Assembly: GCA_049323895.1 (NCBI GenBank)
Contig: JBMOKT010000022.1
Location: 1 to 64,000, forward strand
Reading direction: 5' to 3'
Source of the DNA: JBMOKT01 sp049323895
GTDB taxonomy: Bacteria > Bacillota > Peptococcia > Peptococcales > BICA1-8
Length of the DNA stretch: 64,000 bases
Position numbers and translations under genes: made by a program. Below are positions 8,542 through 17,180 of the stretch, one piece after another (the stretch's first letter is position 1; the number at the start of each line of letters is the position of its first letter). A model generated the notes under the pieces. That model saw nothing but the letters and a program-made list of their open reading frames with translations. It did no database searches and was not told the DNA's origin.

Positions 8542-9696
8542 TTACGGACAAATTATTATTTCCTTATACCACAGACAATCGGCGCAAGATGGTTCGTTGC
8601 CCCAACAGTCAGCCTGATTATCATCCGTATATGAACATCCTTCCAGCCATTTACAATCAGTGCAAGAAGGAAATTGATTATCTTTAACCCTATATCTAAA
8701 GTTTACAAATTTGGGTTCGTTCCAAATTTCTTTTAAAGACCGATCTATTATATTCCCAAAACTAGATTTGCTGATTTGCTTCTCCCTTCCGTAGATATAG
8801 CATTTATAAGAATGCAGCAAAGAATAGCAGGGCACTACATCACCTTGCCAGTTGACTGATACACTTTTTTGCTCAATAAACTTGCATCTTCTATAAGACC
8901 TTAATTTCATATTTGCTATAGTTGCATGGACCACATCAATGCTAAAAGGAAATTGAGCATCCTCCATATCATAAAGAGTCTCGTCAACTAACTCTTTGTT
9001 ATAAGGCAATACATTTGAGATAGATACTCTATCAGCCTTTAATCTATTAGCAAGTTTCATTAAATTTGATAAGTTACTCAGATTGCTCTTCATAGCAACA
9101 AAAGCTATTCCCAGCTTAGGAAAATAGGGGCTCTTGTTAGTGCGCAGCTCATTTAAGCCCAGGATATTCTGGATAACTTGGTTTAAATCCCCGCCTCTTC
9201 TTATAATGGAATAGTCCCGGGCGATACTGCTGTCAATTGAAACATATATATAGTCAACACCTAAGCCTATAAGTTCTCTGTTCATTTCATGGGATAACAG
9301 TGCTCCGTTAGTAATTAACTCCACTCTTATATTACGCCTTTTTAACTGCTCAATTATAGTGAGGATTTTTGGATGACTGAGCGGTTCTCCAAAACCCCCC
9401 AGGTGAACAGTTTCCAATTCCTCTAATTCACTCAAGGACATTAATAATTTGTTAAAAATTGTCATATCCATATGCCCTAAATTTTCGTTCCATGAATTTC
9501 TAATACAGGTAATGCAGTCGAAATTACATTTAGTAGTTACCTCTAAATATATTTTTCTTAAATCTGTCGTTATAGGGATGATCTTATAGTGTTCACCTTC
9601 AAGCAGTAAGGCTTTTTCTTTATGTCCAAATTCAACAACTTTATAACCATCCACCAGCTTTGCCTTTTGGTTTAAAAGTATTTTTAATTCCTGCAT
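8542..9696 (-). CDS. radical SAM/SPASM maturase, possibly Mo/W-enzyme associated
   Basis: 384 residues. The radical SAM cluster is CNFDCITC (C57, C61, C64), followed by a GGFGEP SAM-binding segment. The C-terminal 40 residues hold seven cysteines (C345 to C383), a SPASM-type domain for auxiliary FeS clusters. The final CADCLWYKEIIICP resembles the C-terminus of radical SAM maturases found with tungsten cofactor oxidoreductases, as far as I recall. It shares the strand of the arr regulators, 101 bp upstream of the binding protein. Function is not proven; a peptide-modifying role is also possible. Confidence 0.65.
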   Translation of the reverse strand: MQELKILLNQKAKLVDGYKVVEFGHKEKALLLEGEHYKIIPITTDLRKIYLEVTTKCNFDCITCIRNSWNENLGHMDMTIFNKLLMSLSELEELETVHLGGFGEPLSHPKILTIIEQLKRRNIRVELITNGALLSHEMNRELIGLGVDYIYVSIDSSIARDYSIIRRGGDLNQVIQNILGLNELRTNKSPYFPKLGIAFVAMKSNLSNLSNLMKLANRLKADRVSISNVLPYNKELVDETLYDMEDAQFPFSIDVVHATIANMKLRSYRRCKFIEQKSVSVNWQGDVVPCYSLLHSYKCYIYGREKQISKSSFGNIIDRSLKEIWNEPKFVNFRYRVKDNQFPSCTDCKWLEGCSYTDDNQADCWGNEPSCADCLWYKEIIICP

Positions 9697-10164
9697 AGCT
9701 CTCCCCCCTCTTTTTTCTAATATTCTTTATTCACCAAGGTTTCCCTTTGAATTATAGCATAAGACAAATGGACCCTTTTTTATTATCAATTACTATGCGC
9801 CTTGATACAACGTAATTTGTAAAAACTGCATAGTAAGCGAATTAAATTAAAGATAAAGAGAAATAATAAAGTGTATGGGATTGGACTTGCTTTAGCGGCA
9901 ACATTCTTCGGGGATAAAGATTTTTTTCGTAAAGAGGATATTGAGCTCCAAGAAAAAGAAAAGGATATGCAGTAGTTAATTGACTGCATATCCTTTAAAT
10001 ATCCTCTTTAAGACTTACTTACTAACACCCAGGGCGTGATGTTCCCACAGGGTGTTTTTTACCATATCTAGTTGATTTTCCTTACATTCGATTATAAGAA
10101 CTACCTGTATTACAGCTATTTTCTTCAATTGGAATGGTTAACGGTCTTTTATGTTAACTCAACC
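9697..10164. other. gene-poor interval with a 34-codon open frame and hairpins
   Basis: No convincing gene. A plus-strand frame from GTG 9871 to TAG 9975 would encode a short hydrophobic then charged peptide (starting VYGIGLALAATFFG). It has no clear ribosome site. Its stop lies inside a 13-bp perfect hairpin (9960-9972 with 9984-9996). A second plus-strand hairpin with a T-run follows at 10024-10060. Confidence 0.35.
10024..10060 (+). terminator. terminator-like hairpin of unknown transcript
   Basis: AACACCC (10024-10030) pairs with GGGTGTT (10050-10056) and ends in six T residues on the plus strand. No recognised plus-strand gene precedes it, so either the short frame at 9871 or an unseen RNA would be terminated here. 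Confidence 0.45.
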
Positions 10165-10641
10165 TCAATTCTTTTTACTAATGCTTTTACTTAACCACAC
10201 TACTGAATAGGTTAAGGATATGCCAAAAGCCAAATGGGTAAGGAATGCAATTTCAGCCTGTAAAACCGACTCAGCAGGATAAACACGGCTGAGCTGCCGG
10301 CTTAATACGTTATAAAAAAGAGCCCACGCCGCTAGCCCAATCATTGCTCCCTTTAAGATAAAGAAATCATTTCCCCATTGTTGAAGTATTATTACTGTCA
10401 CTACTCCAAATACTATGCCTACCACCAGGTCAATTTGAAAACCTAATATAAATGGCCACAAGCCACCACCCAGTACTTGGTCAGGTCTTAACATTAATCC
10501 ACCCGCGATGCGGATACAATTTAGGAATGGAGACCAAATCATAATTGCAAGCAATCCTAATAAATCCTGAACCAGTGTGGCTATTATACCAGCCAATGCA
10601 CCTATGACTAAAGTATCCTTTTTGAACCGATGAGAAGTCAT
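10165..10641 (-). CDS. uncharacterised four-helix membrane protein
   Basis: 158 residues with about four hydrophobic helices (roughly 12-35, 60-85, 95-112, 128-150) and a positively charged C-terminus. I do not recognise a family with confidence; it resembles small YqhR-like or DUF membrane proteins of Firmicutes. It stands alone on the minus strand, 119 bp downstream of the ZIP transporter gene. A good ribosome site (GGAGGGCG) precedes the ATG. No function is assigned. Confidence 0.6.
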   Translation of the reverse strand: MTSHRFKKDTLVIGALAGIIATLVQDLLGLLAIMIWSPFLNCIRIAGGLMLRPDQVLGGGLWPFILGFQIDLVVGIVFGVVTVIILQQWGNDFFILKGAMIGLAAWALFYNVLSRQLSRVYPAESVLQAEIAFLTHLAFGISLTYSVVWLSKSISKKN

Positions 10642-10760
10642 CAGTCGCCCTCCTAATCCCCGTAATTTCTGCTGCTTAGCTTAAATTTTGTTGTTATTTT
10701 AGGTTTTACTGTTTTTACATATATAATTCCATTATTAGTACTGTTATAGACCTTTTAGTT

Positions 10761-11600
10761 CTAGCCTAAAGTATTATCAAGAAACATCATAACAACAAAA
10801 CCTATTAATAGTGCATGGGTAGCCAGCTTAGAGTGGCTGCGTTGATTTTGTGTTTCGGGAATGATTTCATTGCTAATTACAAAAAGCATGGCACCGGCAG
10901 CAAAGGCCAACGCAAATGGTAAAATTGGTTTAGATATTTGTACTAGACCTACACCAAGGAGACCACCTAACGGTTCAACCAGACCAGTTAAAAGAGCTAC
11001 TAAAAATGCTTTCCACTTTGTGTATTTTTCTCTCAGAAGGGGGAGGGCTACAGCCAATCCTTCGGGCATATTTTGCAATCCGATACCTATTGCTAAACTT
11101 AACCCATTGCTAATATCTCCATCACCAAAGCCTACACCCACAGCAAGCCCTTCCGGAAAGTTATGTATTGCAATAGCAATAACAAACAACCAGGTCTTAC
11201 GCAACCTTGGATTTGAAGCAATATTCTTTAGAAAACCCCCTTCACCATTTCCATTCCCACCGTTTTCATTTTCAAAAACCGCATTGGCAAGTAAATTAGT
11301 ATCGGGGAAAAATTTATCAACAAAATCAAGAAAAATTCCTCCACATAATATTCCCACCAAGGCAATTGTTGAGCCTTTGATTCCTCCACCACCTTTTTCT
11401 ATAGCAGGCAAAATAAGGCTAAAGGAAGTAGCAGCCAGCATAACTCCAGCGGCAGCTCCTAAAAGAGCATCTAATAACTTTTTGGAAACATTCCTGGTAA
11501 AGAAAATCGGCAATGAACCTACTCCTGTTGCAATACCGGCACCTAAACTTGCTAAAATACCTAATAGAATTAAATTAAATTGAGACAAATATTCAATCAC
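10761..11600 (-). CDS. ZIP-family divalent metal transporter
   Basis: 279 residues and about eight membrane helices. The two metal-binding helix signatures HNFPEGLAVG and QNMPEGLAVA are both present. They identify a ZIP/ZupT/GufA-type importer of zinc, iron or manganese across the cytoplasmic membrane. The loop after helix 3 carries a glycine/asparagine/glutamate-rich stretch (NENGGNGNGEGG) instead of the usual His-rich loop. Start is a GTG behind a GGGGGTGG ribosome site. No metal regulator is adjacent, and the riboflavin promoter diverges from it. Confidence 0.88.
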   Translation of the reverse strand: MIEYLSQFNLILLGILASLGAGIATGVGSLPIFFTRNVSKKLLDALLGAAAGVMLAATSFSLILPAIEKGGGGIKGSTIALVGILCGGIFLDFVDKFFPDTNLLANAVFENENGGNGNGEGGFLKNIASNPRLRKTWLFVIAIAIHNFPEGLAVGVGFGDGDISNGLSLAIGIGLQNMPEGLAVALPLLREKYTKWKAFLVALLTGLVEPLGGLLGVGLVQISKPILPFALAFAAGAMLFVISNEIIPETQNQRSHSKLATHALLIGFVVMMFLDNTLG

Positions 11601-11693
11601 TTATCTACCACCCCCATATTATGCTCATATCACAATATTAGAAATGGATGTAATGTGTGAAAGAAAAATAAAGTGTTTTTCTTTTAGGAAAGG

Positions 11694-11722
11694 TTGCTTT
11701 AAATATATGTATGGGTTATACT
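11694..11722 (+). promoter_or_regulatory. sigma-A promoter of the riboflavin operon
   Basis: TTGCTT (11694-11699), 17-bp spacer, TATACT (11717-11722). It lies immediately ahead of the FMN riboswitch, so the transcript would begin near 11729. Confidence 0.6.
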
Positions 11723-11740
11723 ATCTTAAAACTAAATAAT

Positions 11741-11863
11741 TCTTCGGGGCAAGGTGCGAAAGCCACGGCTTTCAATTCCTGACCGGTGGTATAGCCCACG
11801 AGCCGTAAAGGCATGAACTGGTGAGATTCCAGTGCCGACAGTATAGTCTGGATGAGAGAAGAT
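11741..11863 (+). promoter_or_regulatory. FMN riboswitch (RFN element)
   Basis: Contains the conserved RFN blocks in order: GGGGCAAGGTG (11746-11756), TTCCTGACCGGTGGTATAGC (11776-11795), CCACGAGCC, GGTGAGATTCCAGTGCCGAC (11820-11839) and GTCTGGATGAGAGAAG. It binds FMN and, with the terminator at 11920, represses the rib operon when flavin is plentiful. Confidence 0.97.
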
Positions 11864-11919
11864 TTAAGCTAAAGACCATATCATTTTTTATGATATGCTT
11901 ATTAGTGGATAGTAACTAT

Positions 11920-11947
11920 GCTCCCGAAATTTTTTGGGAGCTTTTTT
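11920..11947 (+). terminator. riboswitch-controlled intrinsic terminator
   Basis: GCTCCCGAAA pairs with TTTGGGAGC and is followed by six T residues, just before ribD. A separate hairpin at 11877-11897 could take part in the alternative fold. FMN binding upstream should favour this terminator. Confidence 0.88.
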
Positions 11948-11960
11948 AATGGAGGGAAGT

Positions 11961-13052
11961 ATGGAGGAAATTATGAAGGAAAAATATATGGAGCTGGCTA
12001 TAGAATTAGCAAAAAAAGCCACAGGCAGGACTAGCCCCAACCCCTTGGTAGGTGCGGTTATAGTGAAAAACGAACAAATTATTGGCAAAGGCTATCATAA
12101 GAAGGCTGGTACTCCTCATGCCGAGCCATTAGCTATTGAAGATGCCGGTAAAGAAACATATGGCGCCGATCTTTATGTAACATTAGAACCCTGTAACCAC
12201 TATGGCAAAACCCCACCATGTACTGAGGCTATTATTGCGGCTCAGCTTAAAAATGTGTACATTGCAACTTTAGATCCAAATCCAGTAGTTGCCGGAAAAG
12301 GAGTAAAAAGATTACAGGATGCGGGCATTAAAGTTGAAATAGGGCTTAAAGAAAAAGAAGCAATAATATTAAATGAGGCTTTCTTTAAATATATTACAGC
12401 CAGGAAACCCTTTATAGCCGTAAAAACTGCCTGCTCTTTAGATGGTAAAATCGCAACTAAAACAGGTCACTCACAGTGGATAACTGGGAAAGAAGCACGA
12501 GAATATGGGCATACTTTGAGAAACAAATACGATGCCATAATGGTAGGGATAGGTACTGTATTGGCTGATGACCCGTCACTGACATGCCGGATAGAAGGCG
12601 GTAGAGACCCAGTTAGGATTATTATAGATAGCAAGCTGTCTATATCACCGGATGCAAAAATTTTAAATTTAGACTCAGAGGCACCTACACTTATAGCAAC
12701 AACAGAGAATTCACCTGTTATGAAGAGGGAAATCTTAGCTGGGAAGGCGGAAATAATTGTAGTAAACGACGGAGAAAAAGTTGACTTAAATAAATTAGCT
12801 TCTTTATTAGGGGAGAGGCAAATTACAAGTATCTTAGCTGAAGGAGGCGCCATACTTAATGGCGAGCTTATAAGACAAAACTTGGTGGATAAATTTTATT
12901 TATTCTATGCCCCTATGCTTATCGGGGGTCAAATGGCTCCAAGTTTTCTAGCAGGAACTGGTCCAAATTATTTAAATGAAGCATTTAGGTTGAAGGATTT
13001 ATGTATTCAAAAAGTTGGAGAAGATTTTTTAGTAACAACCTACCCTAAATAA
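11961..13052 (+). CDS. ribD: bifunctional riboflavin deaminase/reductase
   Basis: About 363 residues. The N-terminal cytidine-deaminase-like domain carries the zinc motifs HAEPLAI and PCNHYGKTPPC. The C-terminal reductase domain (from about residue 145) has KTACSLDGKIAT and LAEGGAILNGELI. It deaminates the pyrimidine intermediate of riboflavin synthesis and then reduces its ribose. A longer frame begins inside the terminator hairpin, so the start is ATG 11961 (GGAGGG upstream) or ATG 11973 (GGAGGA upstream). First gene of the operon, 23 bp before ribE. Confidence 0.96.
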   Translation: MEEIMKEKYMELAIELAKKATGRTSPNPLVGAVIVKNEQIIGKGYHKKAGTPHAEPLAIEDAGKETYGADLYVTLEPCNHYGKTPPCTEAIIAAQLKNVYIATLDPNPVVAGKGVKRLQDAGIKVEIGLKEKEAIILNEAFFKYITARKPFIAVKTACSLDGKIATKTGHSQWITGKEAREYGHTLRNKYDAIMVGIGTVLADDPSLTCRIEGGRDPVRIIIDSKLSISPDAKILNLDSEAPTLIATTENSPVMKREILAGKAEIIVVNDGEKVDLNKLASLLGERQITSILAEGGAILNGELIRQNLVDKFYLFYAPMLIGGQMAPSFLAGTGPNYLNEAFRLKDLCIQKVGEDFLVTTYPK

Positions 13053-13075
13053 AACTACAGCCTGGAGGTGAGCAA

Positions 13076-13726
13076 TTGTTTACAGGTTTAATTGAAGAGC
13101 TTGGTACTATTAAAACTATAAATAATGGACCGGCCTCTTCCCTGCTAAAGATTCAAGGAAATATTGTTCTTAATGATGTAAGGCTGGGAGACAGTATCGC
13201 AGTAAATGGTGTGTGTTTAACAGTAGTAAGGTTTTCAGATAATGATTTTGATGCACAGGTAATGGAGGAAACATTAAAAAAAACTAACCTTAAAGAGTTA
13301 AGGACAGGGGACAAGGTTAACCTGGAAAGAGCACTCAAAATGGGAGACAGGCTGGGGGGGCATCTAGTCAGCGGTCACATTGATGGTGTTGGAAAAATAA
13401 TAGAACAGACTAAACATGATATAGCTATTGTAACAAGAATAACAGCACCTTCGTACATCTTAGAATTTCTAATTCCTAAAGCTTCAATAGCAATAGATGG
13501 TATTAGTCTGACAGTAGTTGATGTTAATGCTGATGACTTCACCGTTTCCTTAATACCTCATACTATGTCACTAACTACCCTGGGCATAAAAAAAGTCGGC
13601 GCAATTGTAAATCTGGAATCAGACATGATTGGTAAGTACGTAAAAAGATTTACAGGAAATAACAACCAATCTAATAATAGAAAAGACCTTTCTTTGAGCT
13701 TTCTTGCTGAAAATGGATTTCTATAA
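13076..13726 (+). CDS. ribE: riboflavin synthase alpha subunit
   Basis: 216 residues starting MFTGLIEELG from a TTG codon, with GGAGGTG just upstream. Two tandem lumazine-binding barrels are visible: SIAVNGVCLTVV in the first and SIAIDGISLTVV in the second. The enzyme dismutates two 6,7-dimethyl-8-ribityllumazine molecules to riboflavin. The extreme C-terminus (about 20 residues rich in N and S) extends past the usual end. Follows ribD and precedes ribBA by 13 bp. Confidence 0.96.
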   Translation: MFTGLIEELGTIKTINNGPASSLLKIQGNIVLNDVRLGDSIAVNGVCLTVVRFSDNDFDAQVMEETLKKTNLKELRTGDKVNLERALKMGDRLGGHLVSGHIDGVGKIIEQTKHDIAIVTRITAPSYILEFLIPKASIAIDGISLTVVDVNADDFTVSLIPHTMSLTTLGIKKVGAIVNLESDMIGKYVKRFTGNNNQSNNRKDLSLSFLAENGFL

Positions 13727-13739
13727 AGGGGCGATACCT

Positions 13740-14966
13740 ATGGGACATAATATTAAATTTAATACAATTGAAGAGGCTTTAGAAGATATACAAGCGGGAA
13801 AAATGATTATAGTGGTAGATGATGAAGACAGGGAAAATGAAGGTGATTTAGTAATGGCTGCGGACAAGGCTACCCCAGAAGCAATAAACTTCATGGCCAG
13901 TTATGGCAGGGGTTTGATTTGCCAGCCTATTGTTGGAAAAAGGCTTGATGAATTAGAGATATTTCCAATGGTAAAAAATAATACCGACAATATGGGTACT
14001 GCTTTTACCGTATCCGTAGATGCAGCAGAAACAACTACAGGTATATCCGCATATGAGAGAGCACTAACTATTAGAAAGTTATTAGAATCTACCTCCAAAC
14101 CTCAAGATTTTAAAAGACCTGGTCATATTTTTCCTCTAAGATACTGTGAAGGCGGAGTACTAAAAAGAGCCGGTCATACTGAGGCTTCCGTTGATTTGGC
14201 CAAACTAGCGGGTTGTTATCCTTCCGGTGTAATCTGTGAAATAATGAATGATAATGGCACAATGGCTAGAGTACCTGAGTTGATGGAATATGCAAAAAAA
14301 TATAACCTCAAAATCATTACAATAGCTGATTTAATTAAATATCGCAGAAAATATGAAAAGCTTGTTGAGAAAGTAGAAGTCGTAGATATGCCTACTAAAC
14401 ATGGTTATTTTAAATTGTATGCATATCAGGAAATTTTAACAGGAGAAGGACACGTTGCTCTGGTAAAAGGAAATGTACAGGGCGATGAGCCGGTTTTAGT
14501 AAGGGTCCATTCTGAGTGTTTAACCGGGGATGCCCTTGGCTCATTACGGTGTGACTGCGGAGATCAGTTAGGTGCTGCCTTAAAAAAAATTGAAACAGAG
14601 GGTAGAGGTATTCTGCTTTATATGCGGCAAGAAGGCAGAGGGATTGGCTTAATAAATAAAATAAAAGCTTATAAACTGCAGGATGAAGGTAGAGATACAG
14701 TAGAGGCAAATGAATTGCTAGGCTTTCCTGCTGATCTTAGAGACTACGGTATAGGTGCCCAAATTCTAGTAGACCTGGGAGTGAAAAATATTAAATTAAT
14801 GACGAATAACCCCAGGAAGATTGCTGGTTTAGAGGGGTATGGACTAAAAGTAACTGAAAGGATTGCAATTGAAGTATGCCCGGTATGCAGTAATGAAAAG
14901 TATTTAAAAACCAAAAGTGAGAAACTAGGCCATAAGTTAAGCTGGCACACAGAAGCATCTAAATAA
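13740..14966 (+). CDS. ribBA: 3,4-dihydroxy-2-butanone 4-phosphate synthase / GTP cyclohydrolase II
   Basis: About 408 residues, two domains. RibB (1-205) has VVDDEDRENEGDLVMAA and the GHTEASVDLA motif. RibA (about 206-400) has the zinc cysteines of HSECLTGDALGSLRCDCG and the RQEGRGIGL motif. It supplies both precursors of riboflavin from ribulose 5-phosphate and GTP. A frame open further upstream overlaps ribE, but the ATG at 13740 with AAAGGGG ahead gives the standard start. Confidence 0.97.
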   Translation: MGHNIKFNTIEEALEDIQAGKMIIVVDDEDRENEGDLVMAADKATPEAINFMASYGRGLICQPIVGKRLDELEIFPMVKNNTDNMGTAFTVSVDAAETTTGISAYERALTIRKLLESTSKPQDFKRPGHIFPLRYCEGGVLKRAGHTEASVDLAKLAGCYPSGVICEIMNDNGTMARVPELMEYAKKYNLKIITIADLIKYRRKYEKLVEKVEVVDMPTKHGYFKLYAYQEILTGEGHVALVKGNVQGDEPVLVRVHSECLTGDALGSLRCDCGDQLGAALKKIETEGRGILLYMRQEGRGIGLINKIKAYKLQDEGRDTVEANELLGFPADLRDYGIGAQILVDLGVKNIKLMTNNPRKIAGLEGYGLKVTERIAIEVCPVCSNEKYLKTKSEKLGHKLSWHTEASK

Positions 14967-14982
14967 TGGGAGGGAATTATAA

Positions 14983-15447
14983 ATGGGCAAAATATATGAA
15001 GGAAGCTTAGTCGGAGCAGAGGAACTAAAAGTTGGGATTGTAATAGCACGTTTTAATGAATTTATAACAAGTAAGCTTTTAAGCGGGGCAAAAGATGCAC
15101 TGGAAAGACATGGAGTAAGTGCTGAAAATATTGACATTGCCTGGGTTCCCGGAGCATTTGAAATTCCTTTGGCAGCTCAAAAGATGGCCGCTAAGGACTA
15201 TGGTGCTGTAATATGCCTAGGTGCCGTTATTAGAGGAGCAACACCCCATTTTGATTATGTCAGTTCTGAAGTAACTAAGGGTGTAGCCCAAGTTGGACTT
15301 AAATCCGGAAAGCCGGTAATTTTCGGAGTTTTAACAACGGACACAATAGAGCAAGCAATTGAAAGAGCTGGAACAAAGGCAGGTAATAAGGGTTTTGAAG
15401 CTGCAATGAGTGCCATAGAGATGCATAATCTGTTAAAGGAAATATAA
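14983..15447 (+). CDS. ribH: 6,7-dimethyl-8-ribityllumazine synthase
   Basis: 154 residues, the family norm. Conserved segments RFNEFIT, PGAFEIPLAA, GAVIRGATPHFDYV and FGVLTTDT are all present. It condenses the RibD and RibB products to lumazine and forms an icosahedral or pentameric shell. Last gene of the operon, 16 bp after ribBA. Confidence 0.97.
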   Translation: MGKIYEGSLVGAEELKVGIVIARFNEFITSKLLSGAKDALERHGVSAENIDIAWVPGAFEIPLAAQKMAAKDYGAVICLGAVIRGATPHFDYVSSEVTKGVAQVGLKSGKPVIFGVLTTDTIEQAIERAGTKAGNKGFEAAMSAIEMHNLLKEI

Positions 15448-15482
15448 CTACTTTGTAATAAGTATAAATTATAAATTAAGAC

Positions 15483-15540
15483 ATTGACATCTATCTATGT
15501 CCTGCAATAAAATGGATATAGATAGATGTCAATATTTTTT
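15483..15540 (+). terminator. 16-bp perfect inverted repeat: rib terminator and possible arsR operator
   Basis: ATTGACATCTATCTAT (15483-15498) is exactly repeated in inverse at 15518-15533, followed by a T-run, so it should end the rib transcript. The left arm also contains TTGACA, a good -35 for the arsR transcript. The repeat may therefore double as the ArsR binding site. Confidence 0.7.
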
Positions 15541-15567
15541 GGGTAAATTATGAAGGAAGGTGTAAAA

Positions 15568-15855
15568 TTGGGAAGAAACTATGGTGCTTATGCCTTATTT
15601 ATGAAGGCCCTGGCTGACGAAACAAGGATTAAGATATTTGATATGCTCTCCCGAGGCGAACTTTGTGCTTGCAATATTTTAGAGGAATTTCACATCACCC
15701 AACCTACCCTTTCCTATCACATGAAAATTTTGAGTGACAGTGGTCTAGTTAACAGCAGACGTGACGGGGTATGGATGAAATACACTATTAACAAGGATAA
15801 TCTCAGTCTTTTAAAAGACCTTTTTGATGAAATTGGTGTAAACCTTGAAACTTAA
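15568..15855 (+). CDS. arsR: ArsR-family metalloregulator
   Basis: About 95 residues, winged-helix repressor. ALADETRIKIFDML and ITQPTLSYHMKIL form the DNA-binding part, and ELCACNILEEF carries the CxC metalloid-sensing cysteines on the recognition-helix region, as in As(III) sensors. The upstream ATG (15550) lacks a ribosome site, while TTG 15568 has AAGGAAGG seven bases ahead, so TTG is preferred. It heads a four-gene cluster with an ArsP-like permease and is probably autoregulated at the inverted repeat just upstream. Confidence 0.9.
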   Translation: MGRNYGAYALFMKALADETRIKIFDMLSRGELCACNILEEFHITQPTLSYHMKILSDSGLVNSRRDGVWMKYTINKDNLSLLKDLFDEIGVNLET

Positions 15856-15878
15856 AGGATATTCAGTTATTTTAGGGG

Positions 15879-16892
15879 ATGATTTTTTTGGCAATACTTG
15901 AATGGCTAAATGACCAATTGCTAAGAATGGAATGGCTTTATAATTTAGTCACTGTTCTGGTAAGGGATATGTTTGGGTTTGACGTAAATGGCAAAGTTGG
16001 AGGCAGTTTACACTTTTTTATTTATGATGTTGTAAAAATATTCATTTTACTCTCTGTTTTGATTTTTTTTATTTCTTACATCCAAAGCTTTTTCCCGCCC
16101 GAAAGGACAAAAAAGATATTAGGCAGATTTACAGGAGTGTCCGCAAATATATTGGCCGCATTACTGGGTACTGTTACCCCCTTTTGCTCTTGTTCATCCA
16201 TACCTCTATTTATTGGCTTTACTAATGCAGGGTTGCCAATTGGTGTTACCTTTTCATTCTTAATATCTTCTCCTCTGGTAGATTTAGCATCAGTTATCCT
16301 GCTGGCAAGCATCTTTAACTGGAAAATTGCAATAGCCTATGTAATGGTAGGTCTTATCCTTGCAGTTATGGGAGGAACAACCATTAGCAAATTGAAACTC
16401 GACAAGTACGTGGAACCCTTCGTTTATAACAATAAGATGCTGGAAATGGAGCAACAGGAGTTAACTAACAGGGATAGAATTGATTTCGCAAAAGATCAAG
16501 TAGCAGAGATCATTAAAAGGGTTTGGTTATTCATCTTAATAGGTGTTGGTATTGGTGCTGTAATTCATAATTGGATTCCTGAATCAATTATTGATGCGGT
16601 ACTGGGTCAAGACAAATGGTATTCTGTTCTATTGGCAACATTAGTCAGCATCCCTATGTATGCAGATATCTTCGGAACACTGCCAATAGCAGAAGCTTTA
16701 GTTCTCAAGGGCGTAGGGCTGGGAACAGCACTGGCCTTTATGATGGGAGTTACCGCACTTTCCCTCCCATCTATGATTATGTTAAAGAAAGTAGTTAAAA
16801 CAAAGTTATTAGTAATCTTTGCCGGCACTGTCACCCTTGGCATTATACTGATTGGTTATATATTTAATGCCTTTGCTTATTTTTTAATGTAA
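15879..16892 (+). CDS. arsP: ArsP/DUF318-type permease
   Basis: 337 residues, about eight to nine membrane helices, SO_0444/ArsP family. The signature TPFCSCSSIPLFIGF followed by GLPIGVTFSFLISSPLVD lies at about 105-138, with an internal repeat of the same fold in the second half (VLLATLVSIPMYADIFG). Characterised ArsP proteins export trivalent organoarsenicals. The Cys pair in FCSCSS is kept. The ATG at 15879 abuts the AGGGG site; TTG 15888 gives better spacing. Position after arsR supports metalloid efflux; other substrates are possible for this family. Confidence 0.82.
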   Translation: MIFLAILEWLNDQLLRMEWLYNLVTVLVRDMFGFDVNGKVGGSLHFFIYDVVKIFILLSVLIFFISYIQSFFPPERTKKILGRFTGVSANILAALLGTVTPFCSCSSIPLFIGFTNAGLPIGVTFSFLISSPLVDLASVILLASIFNWKIAIAYVMVGLILAVMGGTTISKLKLDKYVEPFVYNNKMLEMEQQELTNRDRIDFAKDQVAEIIKRVWLFILIGVGIGAVIHNWIPESIIDAVLGQDKWYSVLLATLVSIPMYADIFGTLPIAEALVLKGVGLGTALAFMMGVTALSLPSMIMLKKVVKTKLLVIFAGTVTLGIILIGYIFNAFAYFLM

Positions 16893-16925
16893 AATTTCTA
16901 TAATATTTTTTGAGGAGTGAACCCT

Positions 16926-17180
16926 ATGAAAATTAAGATTTTAGGTTCTGGTTGTAAAAACTGTGAGACCCTTGCGGAAAACACCAAAGACGCACTAAAA
17001 GAGGCAGGAGTGGAAGGGGAAATTTCCAAGGTAACAGATTTCAAGGACATTATGGCGTATGGAGTAATGTCAACTCCAGCTTTGGTAATTGACGAAAAAG
17101 TTGTTTCCTTTGGCAAGGTTTTAAAACCAAAGGAAATTGTTAAAATCCTTGAAAGTGGAGGCGAAAAGAAAGATGAATAA
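16926..17180 (+). CDS. small thioredoxin-like redox protein (TM0996/MTH895 type)
   Basis: 84 residues, one thioredoxin fold. GSGCKNCETL provides the CxxC redox pair, and MSTPALVID the cis-proline loop. Members of this family (redox-active disulfide protein 2) often sit with ArsP-like permeases. The ATG at 16926 is eight bases from GAGGAG; the GTG at 16917 lies in that site. It overlaps the next gene by 8 bp, so the two are coupled. Confidence 0.85.
   Translation: MKIKILGSGCKNCETLAENTKDALKEAGVEGEISKVTDFKDIMAYGVMSTPALVIDEKVVSFGKVLKPKEIVKILESGGEKKDE

Noticed and set aside
9786..9989. 67-codon minus-strand frame
   Set aside because: Shadow of the short plus-strand frame, begins inside a hairpin, no ribosome site.
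10861..11583. 240-codon plus-strand frame
   Set aside because: Lies wholly opposite the ZIP transporter gene and is proline/lysine-rich antisense translation.
11934..11960. Upstream extension of ribD
   Set aside because: The TTG start lies inside the terminator hairpin; two ATG codons with ribosome sites follow.
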